In this document: piece after piece, positions 37,936 to 47,305 of the stretch | Layout: each line of letters begins with the position of its first letter | Position numbering within the stretch: position 1 is the first letter of the stretch | DNA from: UBA4416 sp038327195 | GTDB taxonomy: Bacteria; Bacteroidota; Bacteroidia; B-17B0; Aurantibacillaceae | Assembly (NCBI GenBank): GCA_038327195.1 | Contig: JBBQKU010000011.1 | Span: 1-64,000 of the forward strand | Direction: 5' to 3' | Length of the DNA stretch: 64,000 nt | Made by a program: the position numbers and the translations under genes | Notes under the pieces: generated by a model | Seen by the model: the letters and a program-made list of their open reading frames with translations, nothing else | What the model was told of the DNA's origin: nothing | The model's database searches: none

Positions 37936-40900
37936 TTAAATTCTAATTCCAATTATACAAATATCATCCACTTGCTCTAAATTACCCTTCCAATTATTTA
38001 ATGCATTATCCAATGATTTTTTTTGGTCATTTAATGGCAGTTGCGATATTGAAATTAAATACTGTTTTAATTGTTTGTACATGAACTTTTTTCCTTTTGG
38101 GCCACCAAATTGGTCAGGCATACCATCTGTTAAAGTATATACTAAATCCCCTTTAAGTAATTTAAATTCATGTTGAGTAAAAGAAATGTGGTCTTTGTCA
38201 TGTTTGCCAACTGGCATTTTATCAGGAGCCAATTCTATTAATTCAAACTTCTCTTCTATTTTTCTAACAATCCAAATTGGATTATTAGCGGCAGTATAAC
38301 TAATTTTTTTATTCAAGAAATCAAAACAAATTAAACTACAATCCATTCCATCTTTTCCACCATCTATACTACCATCTTTTTGTAAACGTTCGATAATTGT
38401 TTTTCGAGTATGATTTAAAATTTCAGAGGGCTCACATAAACCTTTTTCAATAGCTTTTTCGAGAGAAGAAATATTTAACATGCTCATAATTGCACCAGGA
38501 ACACCATGTCCTGTGCTATCAGCAGTTACCAAAGCAAAATTATTATTAGTTAATTTACTTGCCCAATAAAAATCGCCACTTACAATATCTTTTGGTTGAA
38601 AGAAAACAAAATAATTCTTTCCTTCAATTGATGATTCAAATTTTGATAAGTTTTCTGTTAATAATTCTTCGCTTGCTAAAAAACTACGCTGAATACGTTC
38701 AGCATAATTAATACTATCCTTAATTTCTTTATGTTTTTCTTCTATAATATGTTTTTGTTGAACAACTTCAAATGTGCGTTCCTTAACTATAAGTTCTAGG
38801 CTTTCTTTTTCCTTTTTTAATTTCCGGGTTCTCGCATAAACAGTAATTATATAAATACATATAAAAAGCAAAGAATATAAACTATAAGCCCACCATGTTT
38901 TATACCATGGAGGCAATATTTCAAAATAAAATCTTTTAATATTTTGCTTACTTACAGTTTCAGGAGTAATAGAATTAACCATGAAACAATATTTTCCTGG
39001 TGCTAGGCCAGAATAAGTTGCTTCTGTTTTGTTTAAAAAGGGTGACCATTGTTTATCTGAACCTTCTAAGAAATAAGAATACTGAACGGTTTCAGGGTTA
39101 GTAAAACTAACTCCAATAAAACTGAATGTGAGATGGTTTTTATCATAAGGTAATTTTAAATTAATTGGTAATGTCGAATTCTTATCAATACTGTCAGAAA
39201 AAATAGAGAAATCCGCTTTTTCGAAAAATAATTTGAGGCTATTTATATGAGTTTGTGGGGCAATATTATTTATGTGATCTTCTGAAGGAGTATATTTAGT
39301 TAATCCACTTTTTGTACCAAACCACATATTTCCTTTTGAATCCTTAAATAAAGCATTTCTTAAACAATCTATTCCTGTAAAACCTTCTTCAATACCATAA
39401 TGTTTAATACTGATTTTTTTATTTAGATTAAACATTTTGTAATTCAATTTATCTAAACCTTTACTGGTTGCTATCCAAAGATTATCGTTATCATCAAAAG
39501 CTAAGCCATTACAAACATCATCACTCAATCCATTATTTGAATTTATAACCGTAATATTCTTTCCATCATATCTTGCAATTCCACCACCATATGTCGCAAT
39601 CCATAAATTACCATCTAAATCGTTTACTGCATCAATTACATTATTATTAATTAAGCCATCCGTTTTATTTAGATAAGTGAATTTACCATTTGATATTTTT
39701 GTTAAACCGCCATCCCATGTGCAAATCCAAATGTCATTATTTATATCAGGATATATAGAGTAAATATAACTGCTACTAACGCCATCTTTACCAATTGATA
39801 AATTCTTAAATTCTTTTCCATCAAAACTGGTAACGCCACCAGACCAAGAACCAAACCACATATTTCCAGTTTTATCACAAGCCATAGCACTGGCAGGAAA
39901 TGCTTGAATACCATCATTATTGGTATATTTTATAGTTTTTCCATTTACTTGATGATAAATTGCTTTATTTGTTGAAATCCATAAACTCCCAATTTTATCT
40001 TTAACAATTTTGAAAATATTTTCATTTTTAATTTCAGGCATGAACTCCGTTACGACATTATTATTTAAATAATTTAATCCAGAACCTGTTCCGATAATTA
40101 AATTTCCATAATTATCTTCATTCATTGCAGTTACAATATTTTTATTTAATCCTTCTTTTATCGTATAGTGAATAAATCGTTTTCCTGAAAATTTGAGTAC
40201 ACCAAATCCCCAACAACTAATCCAAATATTATTTTCTTTATCCTTTTCAACATTATAAATTAAATTATTTGGTAAACCATTTTTTGTAGTGATATTTTCA
40301 AAACTATTCTTATTATAATCATATAATAGCAATCCATTATCATTAGTAGCAAAATAAATAGTTCCATTGTCATTATCTAATGCTTTATAAACTAGTGTAC
40401 TGTCTAATAATGGATGATTAAAATGTGTGATTAAAATTTTATTAGAAATAGATGGCTTAATTATCGAAACGCCTTTAAATGAAGAAAACCAGATGGTTCC
40501 ATCCTTACTTTCATTTATTCCAATTTGCGTATGGTATGACAATCCATCTTTTGTTTCGAAATGATAAAATTTTTCATTATCAAAACAATAAATTCCTTTT
40601 TCCCAAGCAGCAATCCAAATTCGTTTTTTTGAATCTTGAAATATGCACATGATTGGTACTTCTGGTAAACCATCCTTTTTTCCTAGTCTAATTAATTTTA
40701 TTCCATTATATTTATATATACCACTGTCTGTCCCAAACCAATATTCATTTTTATAATCTTGAAGTATTGTATAAACTTTCTGATTAAAAATAGTTCCATT
40801 TGGTTTAAATTTTGTAAATTTTTCATTATCAAATTTGGTAATTTCTCCACCTAAAGCGCCAATCCAAAGAATATTATTTTTGTCTTTTATAATTGGGCGA

Positions 40901-41145
40901 TTTAAATTACTTGCTAAACCATCTTTTTCACTATAATTCGTGAATGACTTTCCATCAAATTTACTTATGCCTCCTCCAAAAAGTGAAAACCATAAATACC
41001 CATCTTTATCTTGAATTATTTGAGAAACTTGAGAATGAGCTAAACCATCCTTAACAGAATAAGTTTTAAAATTATACTGTTGTGCATTTAACAAAAATGC
41101 TAAACATAAAAAAACACATACCGCTATTTTTTTTAAACACCTCAT
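37936..41145 (-). CDS. Propeller-sensor (Reg_prop/Y_Y_Y) SpoIIE/PP2C phosphatase (array gene 4)
   Basis: 1069 residues. Signal peptide (LCLAFLLNAQQ), Reg_prop propeller blades with the family start YSVKDGLAHSQVSQIIQDKDGYLWF, a Y_Y_Y domain at about 660-740 (FLEGSDKQWSPF), membrane helix about 747-770, coil, linker DSINYAERIQRSFLAS, and phosphatase. The catalytic domain is the most divergent of the eight: VTADSTGHGVPGAIMSMLN, DGMDCSLICFD, YTLTDGMPDQFGG and VDDICIIGI, with a short insertion before DGMD. Metal-binding acidic residues remain. Its start overlaps the stop of array gene 3 by one base (TAATG). Confidence 0.9.
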   Translation of the reverse strand: MRCLKKIAVCVFLCLAFLLNAQQYNFKTYSVKDGLAHSQVSQIIQDKDGYLWFSLFGGGISKFDGKSFTNYSEKDGLASNLNRPIIKDKNNILWIGALGGEITKFDNEKFTKFKPNGTIFNQKVYTILQDYKNEYWFGTDSGIYKYNGIKLIRLGKKDGLPEVPIMCIFQDSKKRIWIAAWEKGIYCFDNEKFYHFETKDGLSYHTQIGINESKDGTIWFSSFKGVSIIKPSISNKILITHFNHPLLDSTLVYKALDNDNGTIYFATNDNGLLLYDYNKNSFENITTKNGLPNNLIYNVEKDKENNIWISCWGFGVLKFSGKRFIHYTIKEGLNKNIVTAMNEDNYGNLIIGTGSGLNYLNNNVVTEFMPEIKNENIFKIVKDKIGSLWISTNKAIYHQVNGKTIKYTNNDGIQAFPASAMACDKTGNMWFGSWSGGVTSFDGKEFKNLSIGKDGVSSSYIYSIYPDINNDIWICTWDGGLTKISNGKFTYLNKTDGLINNNVIDAVNDLDGNLWIATYGGGIARYDGKNITVINSNNGLSDDVCNGLAFDDNDNLWIATSKGLDKLNYKMFNLNKKISIKHYGIEEGFTGIDCLRNALFKDSKGNMWFGTKSGLTKYTPSEDHINNIAPQTHINSLKLFFEKADFSIFSDSIDKNSTLPINLKLPYDKNHLTFSFIGVSFTNPETVQYSYFLEGSDKQWSPFLNKTEATYSGLAPGKYCFMVNSITPETVSKQNIKRFYFEILPPWYKTWWAYSLYSLLFICIYIITVYARTRKLKKEKESLELIVKERTFEVVQQKHIIEEKHKEIKDSINYAERIQRSFLASEELLTENLSKFESSIEGKNYFVFFQPKDIVSGDFYWASKLTNNNFALVTADSTGHGVPGAIMSMLNISSLEKAIEKGLCEPSEILNHTRKTIIERLQKDGSIDGGKDGMDCSLICFDFLNKKISYTAANNPIWIVRKIEEKFELIELAPDKMPVGKHDKDHISFTQHEFKLLKGDLVYTLTDGMPDQFGGPKGKKFMYKQLKQYLISISQLPLNDQKKSLDNALNNWKGNLEQVDDICIIGIRI

Positions 41146-43106
41146 TAAAGCCTAATTCCAATAATTAATATATCATCAACTTGATCTAAGTCCCCTTTCC
41201 AATTGGTTAAAGTATTAGTAATTTCTATATATTGATCTGCCATAGACATATCAATATTTTTAAGCAACATTTCATTCAGTTGTTTATACTTAAATTTTTT
41301 ACCTTTTGGTCCACCAAATTGATCTGCAAAACCATCCGTATATAAATATAAAGAATCTCCAGTCTTAAAATTAATTGTTTGAAGACTAAAACTATTCATA
41401 TTTTCACCTTTTCCAACAGGCATTTTATCTTTTGGAAGTTCAACAAGCTCACTTACTAAATTATTAATTGAAATCAATATTGGTTCATTATTGGCAGCTG
41501 AATATGAGATAGTGTTTAAAGTTTTATCAAAACAAACTAAAATAGCATCCATGCCATCTTGTTGTCCATCATTACCAATACTATCAATTAACCGTTTTCT
41601 AACAAAATTCAAAACTTCATTTGGTTGCTCTATGTTTTTTTCTTTAATTGCTTCACTTAAAAATCCAATATTTAATAAACTCATAAAAGCACCTGGAACT
41701 CCATGTCCTGTGCAATCACAAACTGCCAAATAGAATTTATTGTTGTATTCAGTTGCCCAATAAAAATCACCACTTACAATATCTTTTGGGTTAAAAAAAA
41801 CAAAATGTTCTTTCAAATTTCTATTCAATAAATCATCATTTGCTAATAAGGCATATTGAATTCGTTTGGCATAGTTGATACTATCAATCGTTTCTTTTTG
41901 ATGTTCTTCAACAATTTGCTTTTGGTTTTCAATAATAAGTTTTTGAGAATTTGTGATTTTAAATCTTTTAAAAAGAAAGCCGAGCAAAATACTAATAATT
42001 AAAAAACCTATCGAAATAGAGTAAATAACGTAACGTTGTCGTTTTTGCTCAGAAACTGAAATTAAATCACGCTTTTCTTGTTCTTTTTTTATAGCAATTT
42101 TTTCTTTTTCGTATTCGGATTTAATTTCTTGACTTTGTATATTATTCTCATTATTAATTTTATCCAATACATCTTTTTGTTTCAAATAAGCTTTCAGATA
42201 AAACAAAGCTTTATCAGGATGTTTAGTTTCTTCATAAATCTCACTTAAATTATAATTACTTTCAATAATACCCTCTAAATCTTCTATTTCTTCAGTAATT
42301 TTTAATGTTTTTAAAAAGCTATCTTCAGCCTTTTTATATTCTTTTCTTTTAAAATAAACTGCGCCAATATAGCCTAAAACAATTCCTTCTTGAAATTTAT
42401 TTTTCAACTCAATTGCTAATAACAGAGATTTTTCATAATAAATCATGGCATTTTTTTGGTCATCAATTTTATTATATACAATACCTAAATTATTATAAGT
42501 TTGCATCAAAACTGGCTTGTTTTTTAATTCTAAACATATTTCAATACCCTTAAAATAATAATCCATTGCTAAATTATACTTTCCATCATTTCTATAAAGA
42601 ATTCCAATATTATTGTAAATAGCTGAGTACGCATGTTTATTTTTAATTTTCTGGTTATTATCGAGACTTTTTTTTAAATATTTTAAAGCTTTTTGAATTT
42701 CACCTAGTTTAGTGTACTCTACACCTAGAGCACCTAATAAAATATCTGTCTGTTTCGCATTTTTAATCTCATCGCTAAGTTTTAACGCCTCCTGGTAGAA
42801 ATTAATTGATGCATTTACGGAACCGATGCACGAATAAGCATCACCTAGATTATTTAATGAAATAATTGTTGCAAGCGTATCTCCAGAAGTTTTAGATAAT
42901 TTCAATGCTCTATTAGCAAACAATATAGCATTTTTGAAATCGCTCGCATTATTTCTATCAATAAATAACGTCGTATAAATTTTCATATTTACACTACTAT
43001 CTTTACTATTTCGAATTTGCATCAACAAGCTATCTTTCTTTGATAATTGAGAAAAACCTTGTAAATAAATTACAATAAATAATAATATGATTTTAATATT
43101 AAACAT
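41145..43106 (-). CDS. Transmembrane TPR-sensor SpoIIE/PP2C phosphatase (array gene 3)
   Basis: 653 residues. Signal peptide (1-19, YLQGFSQ), seven or so well-formed TPRs at about 35-310 (SLNNLGDAYSCIGSVNASI, IYNNIGILYRNDGKYNLAM, TYNNLGIVYNKIDDQKNAM), membrane helix about 359-381, linker DSINYAKRIQYALLAN, phosphatase with DIVSGDFYW, CDCTGHGVPGAFMS, DGMDAIL, LYTDGFADQFGG and VDDILIIGI. The catalytic DNA is close to that of array gene 2. Gap to array gene 2 is 6 bp. Confidence 0.9.
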   Translation of the reverse strand: MFNIKIILLFIVIYLQGFSQLSKKDSLLMQIRNSKDSSVNMKIYTTLFIDRNNASDFKNAILFANRALKLSKTSGDTLATIISLNNLGDAYSCIGSVNASINFYQEALKLSDEIKNAKQTDILLGALGVEYTKLGEIQKALKYLKKSLDNNQKIKNKHAYSAIYNNIGILYRNDGKYNLAMDYYFKGIEICLELKNKPVLMQTYNNLGIVYNKIDDQKNAMIYYEKSLLLAIELKNKFQEGIVLGYIGAVYFKRKEYKKAEDSFLKTLKITEEIEDLEGIIESNYNLSEIYEETKHPDKALFYLKAYLKQKDVLDKINNENNIQSQEIKSEYEKEKIAIKKEQEKRDLISVSEQKRQRYVIYSISIGFLIISILLGFLFKRFKITNSQKLIIENQKQIVEEHQKETIDSINYAKRIQYALLANDDLLNRNLKEHFVFFNPKDIVSGDFYWATEYNNKFYLAVCDCTGHGVPGAFMSLLNIGFLSEAIKEKNIEQPNEVLNFVRKRLIDSIGNDGQQDGMDAILVCFDKTLNTISYSAANNEPILISINNLVSELVELPKDKMPVGKGENMNSFSLQTINFKTGDSLYLYTDGFADQFGGPKGKKFKYKQLNEMLLKNIDMSMADQYIEITNTLTNWKGDLDQVDDILIIGIRL

Positions 43107-43112
43107 TTTTAT

Positions 43113-45221
43113 TTACAACTTAATTCCTATTATACATACATCATCTACTTGTTCCAAATTCCCTTTCCACCCAGTAAAAGCATCTATTAAAATTTCTTTT
43201 TGATTTAGCATTGACTTATTCTCATTAGATAAAAGTAAGTCATTCAATGACTTGTATTTAAATTTCTTTCCTTTTGGCCCACCAAATTGATCAGCAAAGC
43301 CATCAGTGTATAAATACAAAGTATCTCCTTTTTTAAAATCAATAGTTTGTAATGTAAAGCTATCCATTCTCTCCCCTTTTCCAACTGGCATTCTGTCTTT
43401 TGGGAGTTCAGAAAGCTCACTCACCAAATTGTTGTTAGAGATTAATATAGGTTCGTTATTAGCTGCCGAATATGAGATCGTGTTTAAAGTTTTATCAAAA
43501 CAAACTAAAATAGCATCCATGCCATCTTGTTGTCCATCATTACCAATGCTTTCGATTAAACGTTTTCTGACATAATTTAAAACCTCATTAGGTTTATTTA
43601 TATTTTTTTCTTTGATAGCTTCACTTAAAAATCCTATGTTTAACAAACTCATAAATGCACCAGGAACTCCATGCCCTGTGCTATCACAAACAGCTAAATA
43701 GAATTTATTATCATGTTCAGTAGCCCAATAAAAATCACCACTGACAATATCTTTTGGCTTAAATAATACAAAATGTTCAGGAATATTTTTTTGCAATACC
43801 TTCTCGTTAGCGAGTAAGGCATACTGTATTCTTTTGGCGTAATGTATAGAATCTAAAATTTCCTTTTGAGTTTCTTCAATAATAAGGTTTTTAGCCTCAA
43901 CACTTATTTTTTGTAGTTCTATAATCTTTTTTTGCTTATTTGATAGCCTAAAGCGATTGTAAATAAAAAATGAAAATATTGCTATTAACGAAATACCAAA
44001 ATATAGTGCAATTTTTTGCGTCTGTTCTTGTTTTAATTTTAGATCATTAATTTTTTTTGTTTCAACAGTTTTTAAACTATCTGCAGTTTGAATTTTATCG
44101 AATTCATAATTCATTTCTGCTTTTACAGTATTTTCAGTTTTTTCTTCATTAAACAAACTATCCCTTGCAATTTTATACTTCTTATAATGTAACAACGCCA
44201 TTTTATTATTGTTAAGAACTTCATAAACTTCGCTTAGTTTTAACTCTATATCTTGAATACCTATAAATGAAGTTGTTTGAATTGCAAACTGTAAGGCCTT
44301 ATTATAATTTTCTATTGCCATGTTTTGTTTTTTTTGTGATACATAACAACTAGCAATACTTGAGTAAGACAAAACCAATCCTTCTTTGTAATCTAATTCT
44401 TTTCTAATTATTAGTGATTTATTAAAATAGGTCAGCGCTTTCTCATACTCATTTTTTTCTTTGTAAACGATACCTATGTTATCATAAGAGTTTGATATAT
44501 TTAATTTATCTCCCTCTTTTAATCTACTAATTAAGACTTTGAAATATAGCTCAAGCGCTTTCTCATTTTGGTTTTCATCGGCATATATATTTGCTAAATT
44601 ATCTAATGACATTGTTGCCATAACTGAGTCCTTTATTAAATAAAATTGATTTAAAGCTTTGTTATAAAAGGCTTTTGCTTTATCTAACTGATTTTGTTGA
44701 TAATAAACGTTTCCAATATTGTTTTGAGTTATCGCAAGTCCCAATGAATCTTTTATGTCTGCTTGTAAAACCATTAAATCAAAATAACATTGTAATGCTT
44801 TTGGGGAATTATTTTGAAACAAATACGCATTTCCAATTGCGTTTAAACAATTTCCGGAAGAAATTTTAGCGTTAATTTGTGTGTAAATTTTTTTACTTTC
44901 TTCAAAATAAGAAATTGCCTTTTTATAGTTTCCATTTATAAAAGACGCCTTTCCTAAATTAAAATTTGCTCTTGCTTCACCTTTATAATACTTTGATTTT
45001 TCAGAAAAAACTAAAGATTGATTTGATAATTCAATGCTTTCGTTAATTAATCCGTTTTTTATAGACTGATCGCTAATTTTGTTTAAATAAAATGATTTTG
45101 CAGTATCACTCTTAGCATTCTTTAATACCATTTTTAAAGAATCAATTTGCGGGAAAAATTCAAACGAAATGCTGATAAACATTAACAGCAATATAATTAT
45201 GATATTCTTTTGTTTTCCCAT
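43113..45221 (-). CDS. Transmembrane TPR-sensor SpoIIE/PP2C phosphatase (array gene 2)
   Basis: 702 residues. Signal peptide or anchor (1-24), TPR region about 45-350 (CLNAIGNAYLFQNNSPKAL, TQNNIGNVYYQQNQLDKAK, SYDNIGIVYKEKNEYEKAL), membrane helix about 399-418, coil, linker DSIHYAKRIQYALLAN, phosphatase with DIVSGDFYW, CDSTGHGVPGAFMS, DGMDAIL, LYTDGFADQFGG and VDDVCIIGI. Starts 22 bp after array gene 1. Confidence 0.9.
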   Translation of the reverse strand: MGKQKNIIIILLLMFISISFEFFPQIDSLKMVLKNAKSDTAKSFYLNKISDQSIKNGLINESIELSNQSLVFSEKSKYYKGEARANFNLGKASFINGNYKKAISYFEESKKIYTQINAKISSGNCLNAIGNAYLFQNNSPKALQCYFDLMVLQADIKDSLGLAITQNNIGNVYYQQNQLDKAKAFYNKALNQFYLIKDSVMATMSLDNLANIYADENQNEKALELYFKVLISRLKEGDKLNISNSYDNIGIVYKEKNEYEKALTYFNKSLIIRKELDYKEGLVLSYSSIASCYVSQKKQNMAIENYNKALQFAIQTTSFIGIQDIELKLSEVYEVLNNNKMALLHYKKYKIARDSLFNEEKTENTVKAEMNYEFDKIQTADSLKTVETKKINDLKLKQEQTQKIALYFGISLIAIFSFFIYNRFRLSNKQKKIIELQKISVEAKNLIIEETQKEILDSIHYAKRIQYALLANEKVLQKNIPEHFVLFKPKDIVSGDFYWATEHDNKFYLAVCDSTGHGVPGAFMSLLNIGFLSEAIKEKNINKPNEVLNYVRKRLIESIGNDGQQDGMDAILVCFDKTLNTISYSAANNEPILISNNNLVSELSELPKDRMPVGKGERMDSFTLQTIDFKKGDTLYLYTDGFADQFGGPKGKKFKYKSLNDLLLSNENKSMLNQKEILIDAFTGWKGNLEQVDDVCIIGIKL

Positions 45222-45243
45222 TAAAGTATTTAATACAAATTAA

Positions 45244-47184
45244 TTATAATTTAATTCCCATAATGCATACATCATCAACCTGCTCAAGTAAACCTTTCCA
45301 ATTATTAAAAGAATCGCTCAATTTTTGTTTTTGAATTTCCATTGGTTGATTCGCTATTAATGTCAAGAGGGCTTGAAGTTGTTTAGATTTAAATTTCTTA
45401 CCCTTTTCACCACCAAACTGGTCTGCATAACCGTCGGTATACAAATACAATGTATCGTTAGGCAGAAAATTTATAGTATGTAAATTAAAGCTTTTCATAT
45501 TTTCACCCTTACCAACTGGCATTTTATCTTTTGGTAAAACTATTAACTCATTTTCTCTAACTAATACTGGTTGATTGTTTGCCGCAGCATAAGTAATTGT
45601 TTTATTAATTTTATCAAAACAAACTAATATAGCATCCATCCCATCTTGTCCATTATTACTAATACTTTCAATTAAACGAAGCCTAACATGATTTAAAATC
45701 TCATTTGGGTGCTCAATATTTTTCTCTTTAATAGCTTCATTTAAAAAACCTATATTTAGTAAACTCATAAATGCGCCTGGTACACCATGACCTGTACTAT
45801 CACATATAGCTAAATAAAACTTATTATTATGTTGAGTTGCCCAATAAAAATCACCACTGACTATATCTTTAGGTTTATAAAAGACAAAATTATCTTTTAC
45901 ATTTTTATCCATAAATTCTTTATTTGCTAATAACGCAGTTTGTATTTTTCGAGCATAAGAAATAGAATCTAAAATCTCCTTTTGTTTAGACTCTACAATG
46001 TTCTTTTGTTCAGTAATTATAATATTAGCCTTATTTTTTTCATTATAATTTTTATAAACAAAAAACAACAACGCTACAATAATAAAAAGGACAGAACTTA
46101 TAATGTACTTGTAATTTTTTTCTGTTGAAAGTTGGTTTTCTTTAACTTGAACTTCTAACTGATGTTTAATTGAATCTTGCATTTTTAATTGATTAAACCC
46201 ATAACTTAATTGTATTTCAGTTATTTGTTTGGTTTTTTCATTATTTTGAATGCTATCGGTTAACTCTTTTGCTAATTTGTAATAGTATAATGAATTTTTA
46301 AAATCATTTAACTGTTCATATGCAAAAGATAAATAGGAAGAGTTATCACGTTTTGACGTTTGTGAATTAGCGATATTCGCAAAACTTAATCCTCTTTTCA
46401 GAGTATCTATAGCTATTGTGTACTTCTTTTGCATGTTTAAAGAATTACCAATATAACCTAGATTTATTGAAATACTATTATCATCATGATGAGAATACCA
46501 TAAATTTAGTGCCTTTGAAAAATAAACTAATGCCAATTTATAATTTCCAATATCATTATAAATTAATCCAATATTTTCGCAATTGGTAGCTATTCCAAAA
46601 TCATTAAAAATACTTTTATTAATATTTAAAGCTTTTAAAAAAAACTTTAGGGCAATCGTATTATTTTTTTGATCAAGATAAACTAATCCCATATTATTGT
46701 ATACGGAGCCAAGCCCAGAAAGATTATTCGACTGTTGATATATGGCAAGACTTTTATTGTAAATTTCTATTGCCTTTGAATAATCTTTTTGTATAGATGA
46801 AATAATTGCAATTCCATTATAGCAACTGGCCTTTAATATTTTAAAATTATTTTTCTCTGCAATATCTAACGCTTCATAAAAAAGTTGAGAGGATACATTA
46901 TAAATCCCCTTTTCTCTATTCATAGTTCCAAGCTTAATTAAAAAAGTACAAACAAATTTATTATTACTAGCTTGTTTAGATTTTAATAACCCAAATGAAA
47001 AATTTGAAATAGCAGAATCTAACTGCCCTCTATTAAAATAGGCATTTCCTAAATTTAAAACTGATTTAAAAAGTGTAGTATCAGTTTGAGACTTTATTGT
47101 ACGCTTAAGAGAATCAATATCTTGAGAACTAATTCTAAAGCATATAAATAATAAAACAATACTATATTTTAAGTGTGTCCACAT
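45244..47184 (-). CDS. Transmembrane TPR-sensor SpoIIE/PP2C phosphatase (array gene 1)
   Basis: 646 residues and the first gene in the direction of transcription. Signal peptide (1-20, CFRISSQ), TPR repeats about 35-310 (VYNNMGLVYLDQKNNTIAL, NCENIGLIYNDIGNYKLAL), membrane helix about 357-376, linker DSISYARKIQTALLAN, phosphatase with DIVSGDFYW, CDSTGHGVPGAFMS, DGMDAIL, LYTDGYADQFGG and VDDVCIMGI. The 121-bp gap to paaZ has a near -7 sequence (TAATTTG, one base short of consensus), so the array promoter probably lies there, but this is not firm. Confidence 0.9.
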   Translation of the reverse strand: MWTHLKYSIVLLFICFRISSQDIDSLKRTIKSQTDTTLFKSVLNLGNAYFNRGQLDSAISNFSFGLLKSKQASNNKFVCTFLIKLGTMNREKGIYNVSSQLFYEALDIAEKNNFKILKASCYNGIAIISSIQKDYSKAIEIYNKSLAIYQQSNNLSGLGSVYNNMGLVYLDQKNNTIALKFFLKALNINKSIFNDFGIATNCENIGLIYNDIGNYKLALVYFSKALNLWYSHHDDNSISINLGYIGNSLNMQKKYTIAIDTLKRGLSFANIANSQTSKRDNSSYLSFAYEQLNDFKNSLYYYKLAKELTDSIQNNEKTKQITEIQLSYGFNQLKMQDSIKHQLEVQVKENQLSTEKNYKYIISSVLFIIVALLFFVYKNYNEKNKANIIITEQKNIVESKQKEILDSISYARKIQTALLANKEFMDKNVKDNFVFYKPKDIVSGDFYWATQHNNKFYLAICDSTGHGVPGAFMSLLNIGFLNEAIKEKNIEHPNEILNHVRLRLIESISNNGQDGMDAILVCFDKINKTITYAAANNQPVLVRENELIVLPKDKMPVGKGENMKSFNLHTINFLPNDTLYLYTDGYADQFGGEKGKKFKSKQLQALLTLIANQPMEIQKQKLSDSFNNWKGLLEQVDDVCIMGIKL

Positions 47185-47305
47185 CTATTTATTTTCCTCG
47201 CCAATTAAACTATACATACACGTTTTTTTATTTACCACATCTCATTTATCAAAAAATGAATTCAAATTATTATAACTTTTAATTTCGAGTTACTTATTAT
47301 AATTT

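Noticed and set aside
28087..47184. Possibility that array genes are histidine kinases or adenylate cyclases
   Set aside because: No HisKA/HATPase or GGDEF/cyclase motifs are seen; the C-termini carry the SGDFYW, TGHGVPGA, DGMD, TDG and DD motifs of SpoIIE/PP2C phosphatases.
47185..47305. TCATTT/AAATGA hairpin between paaZ and the phosphatase array
   Set aside because: The stem is six A/T-rich pairs without a following T-run in the minus-strand direction; too weak to call a terminator.
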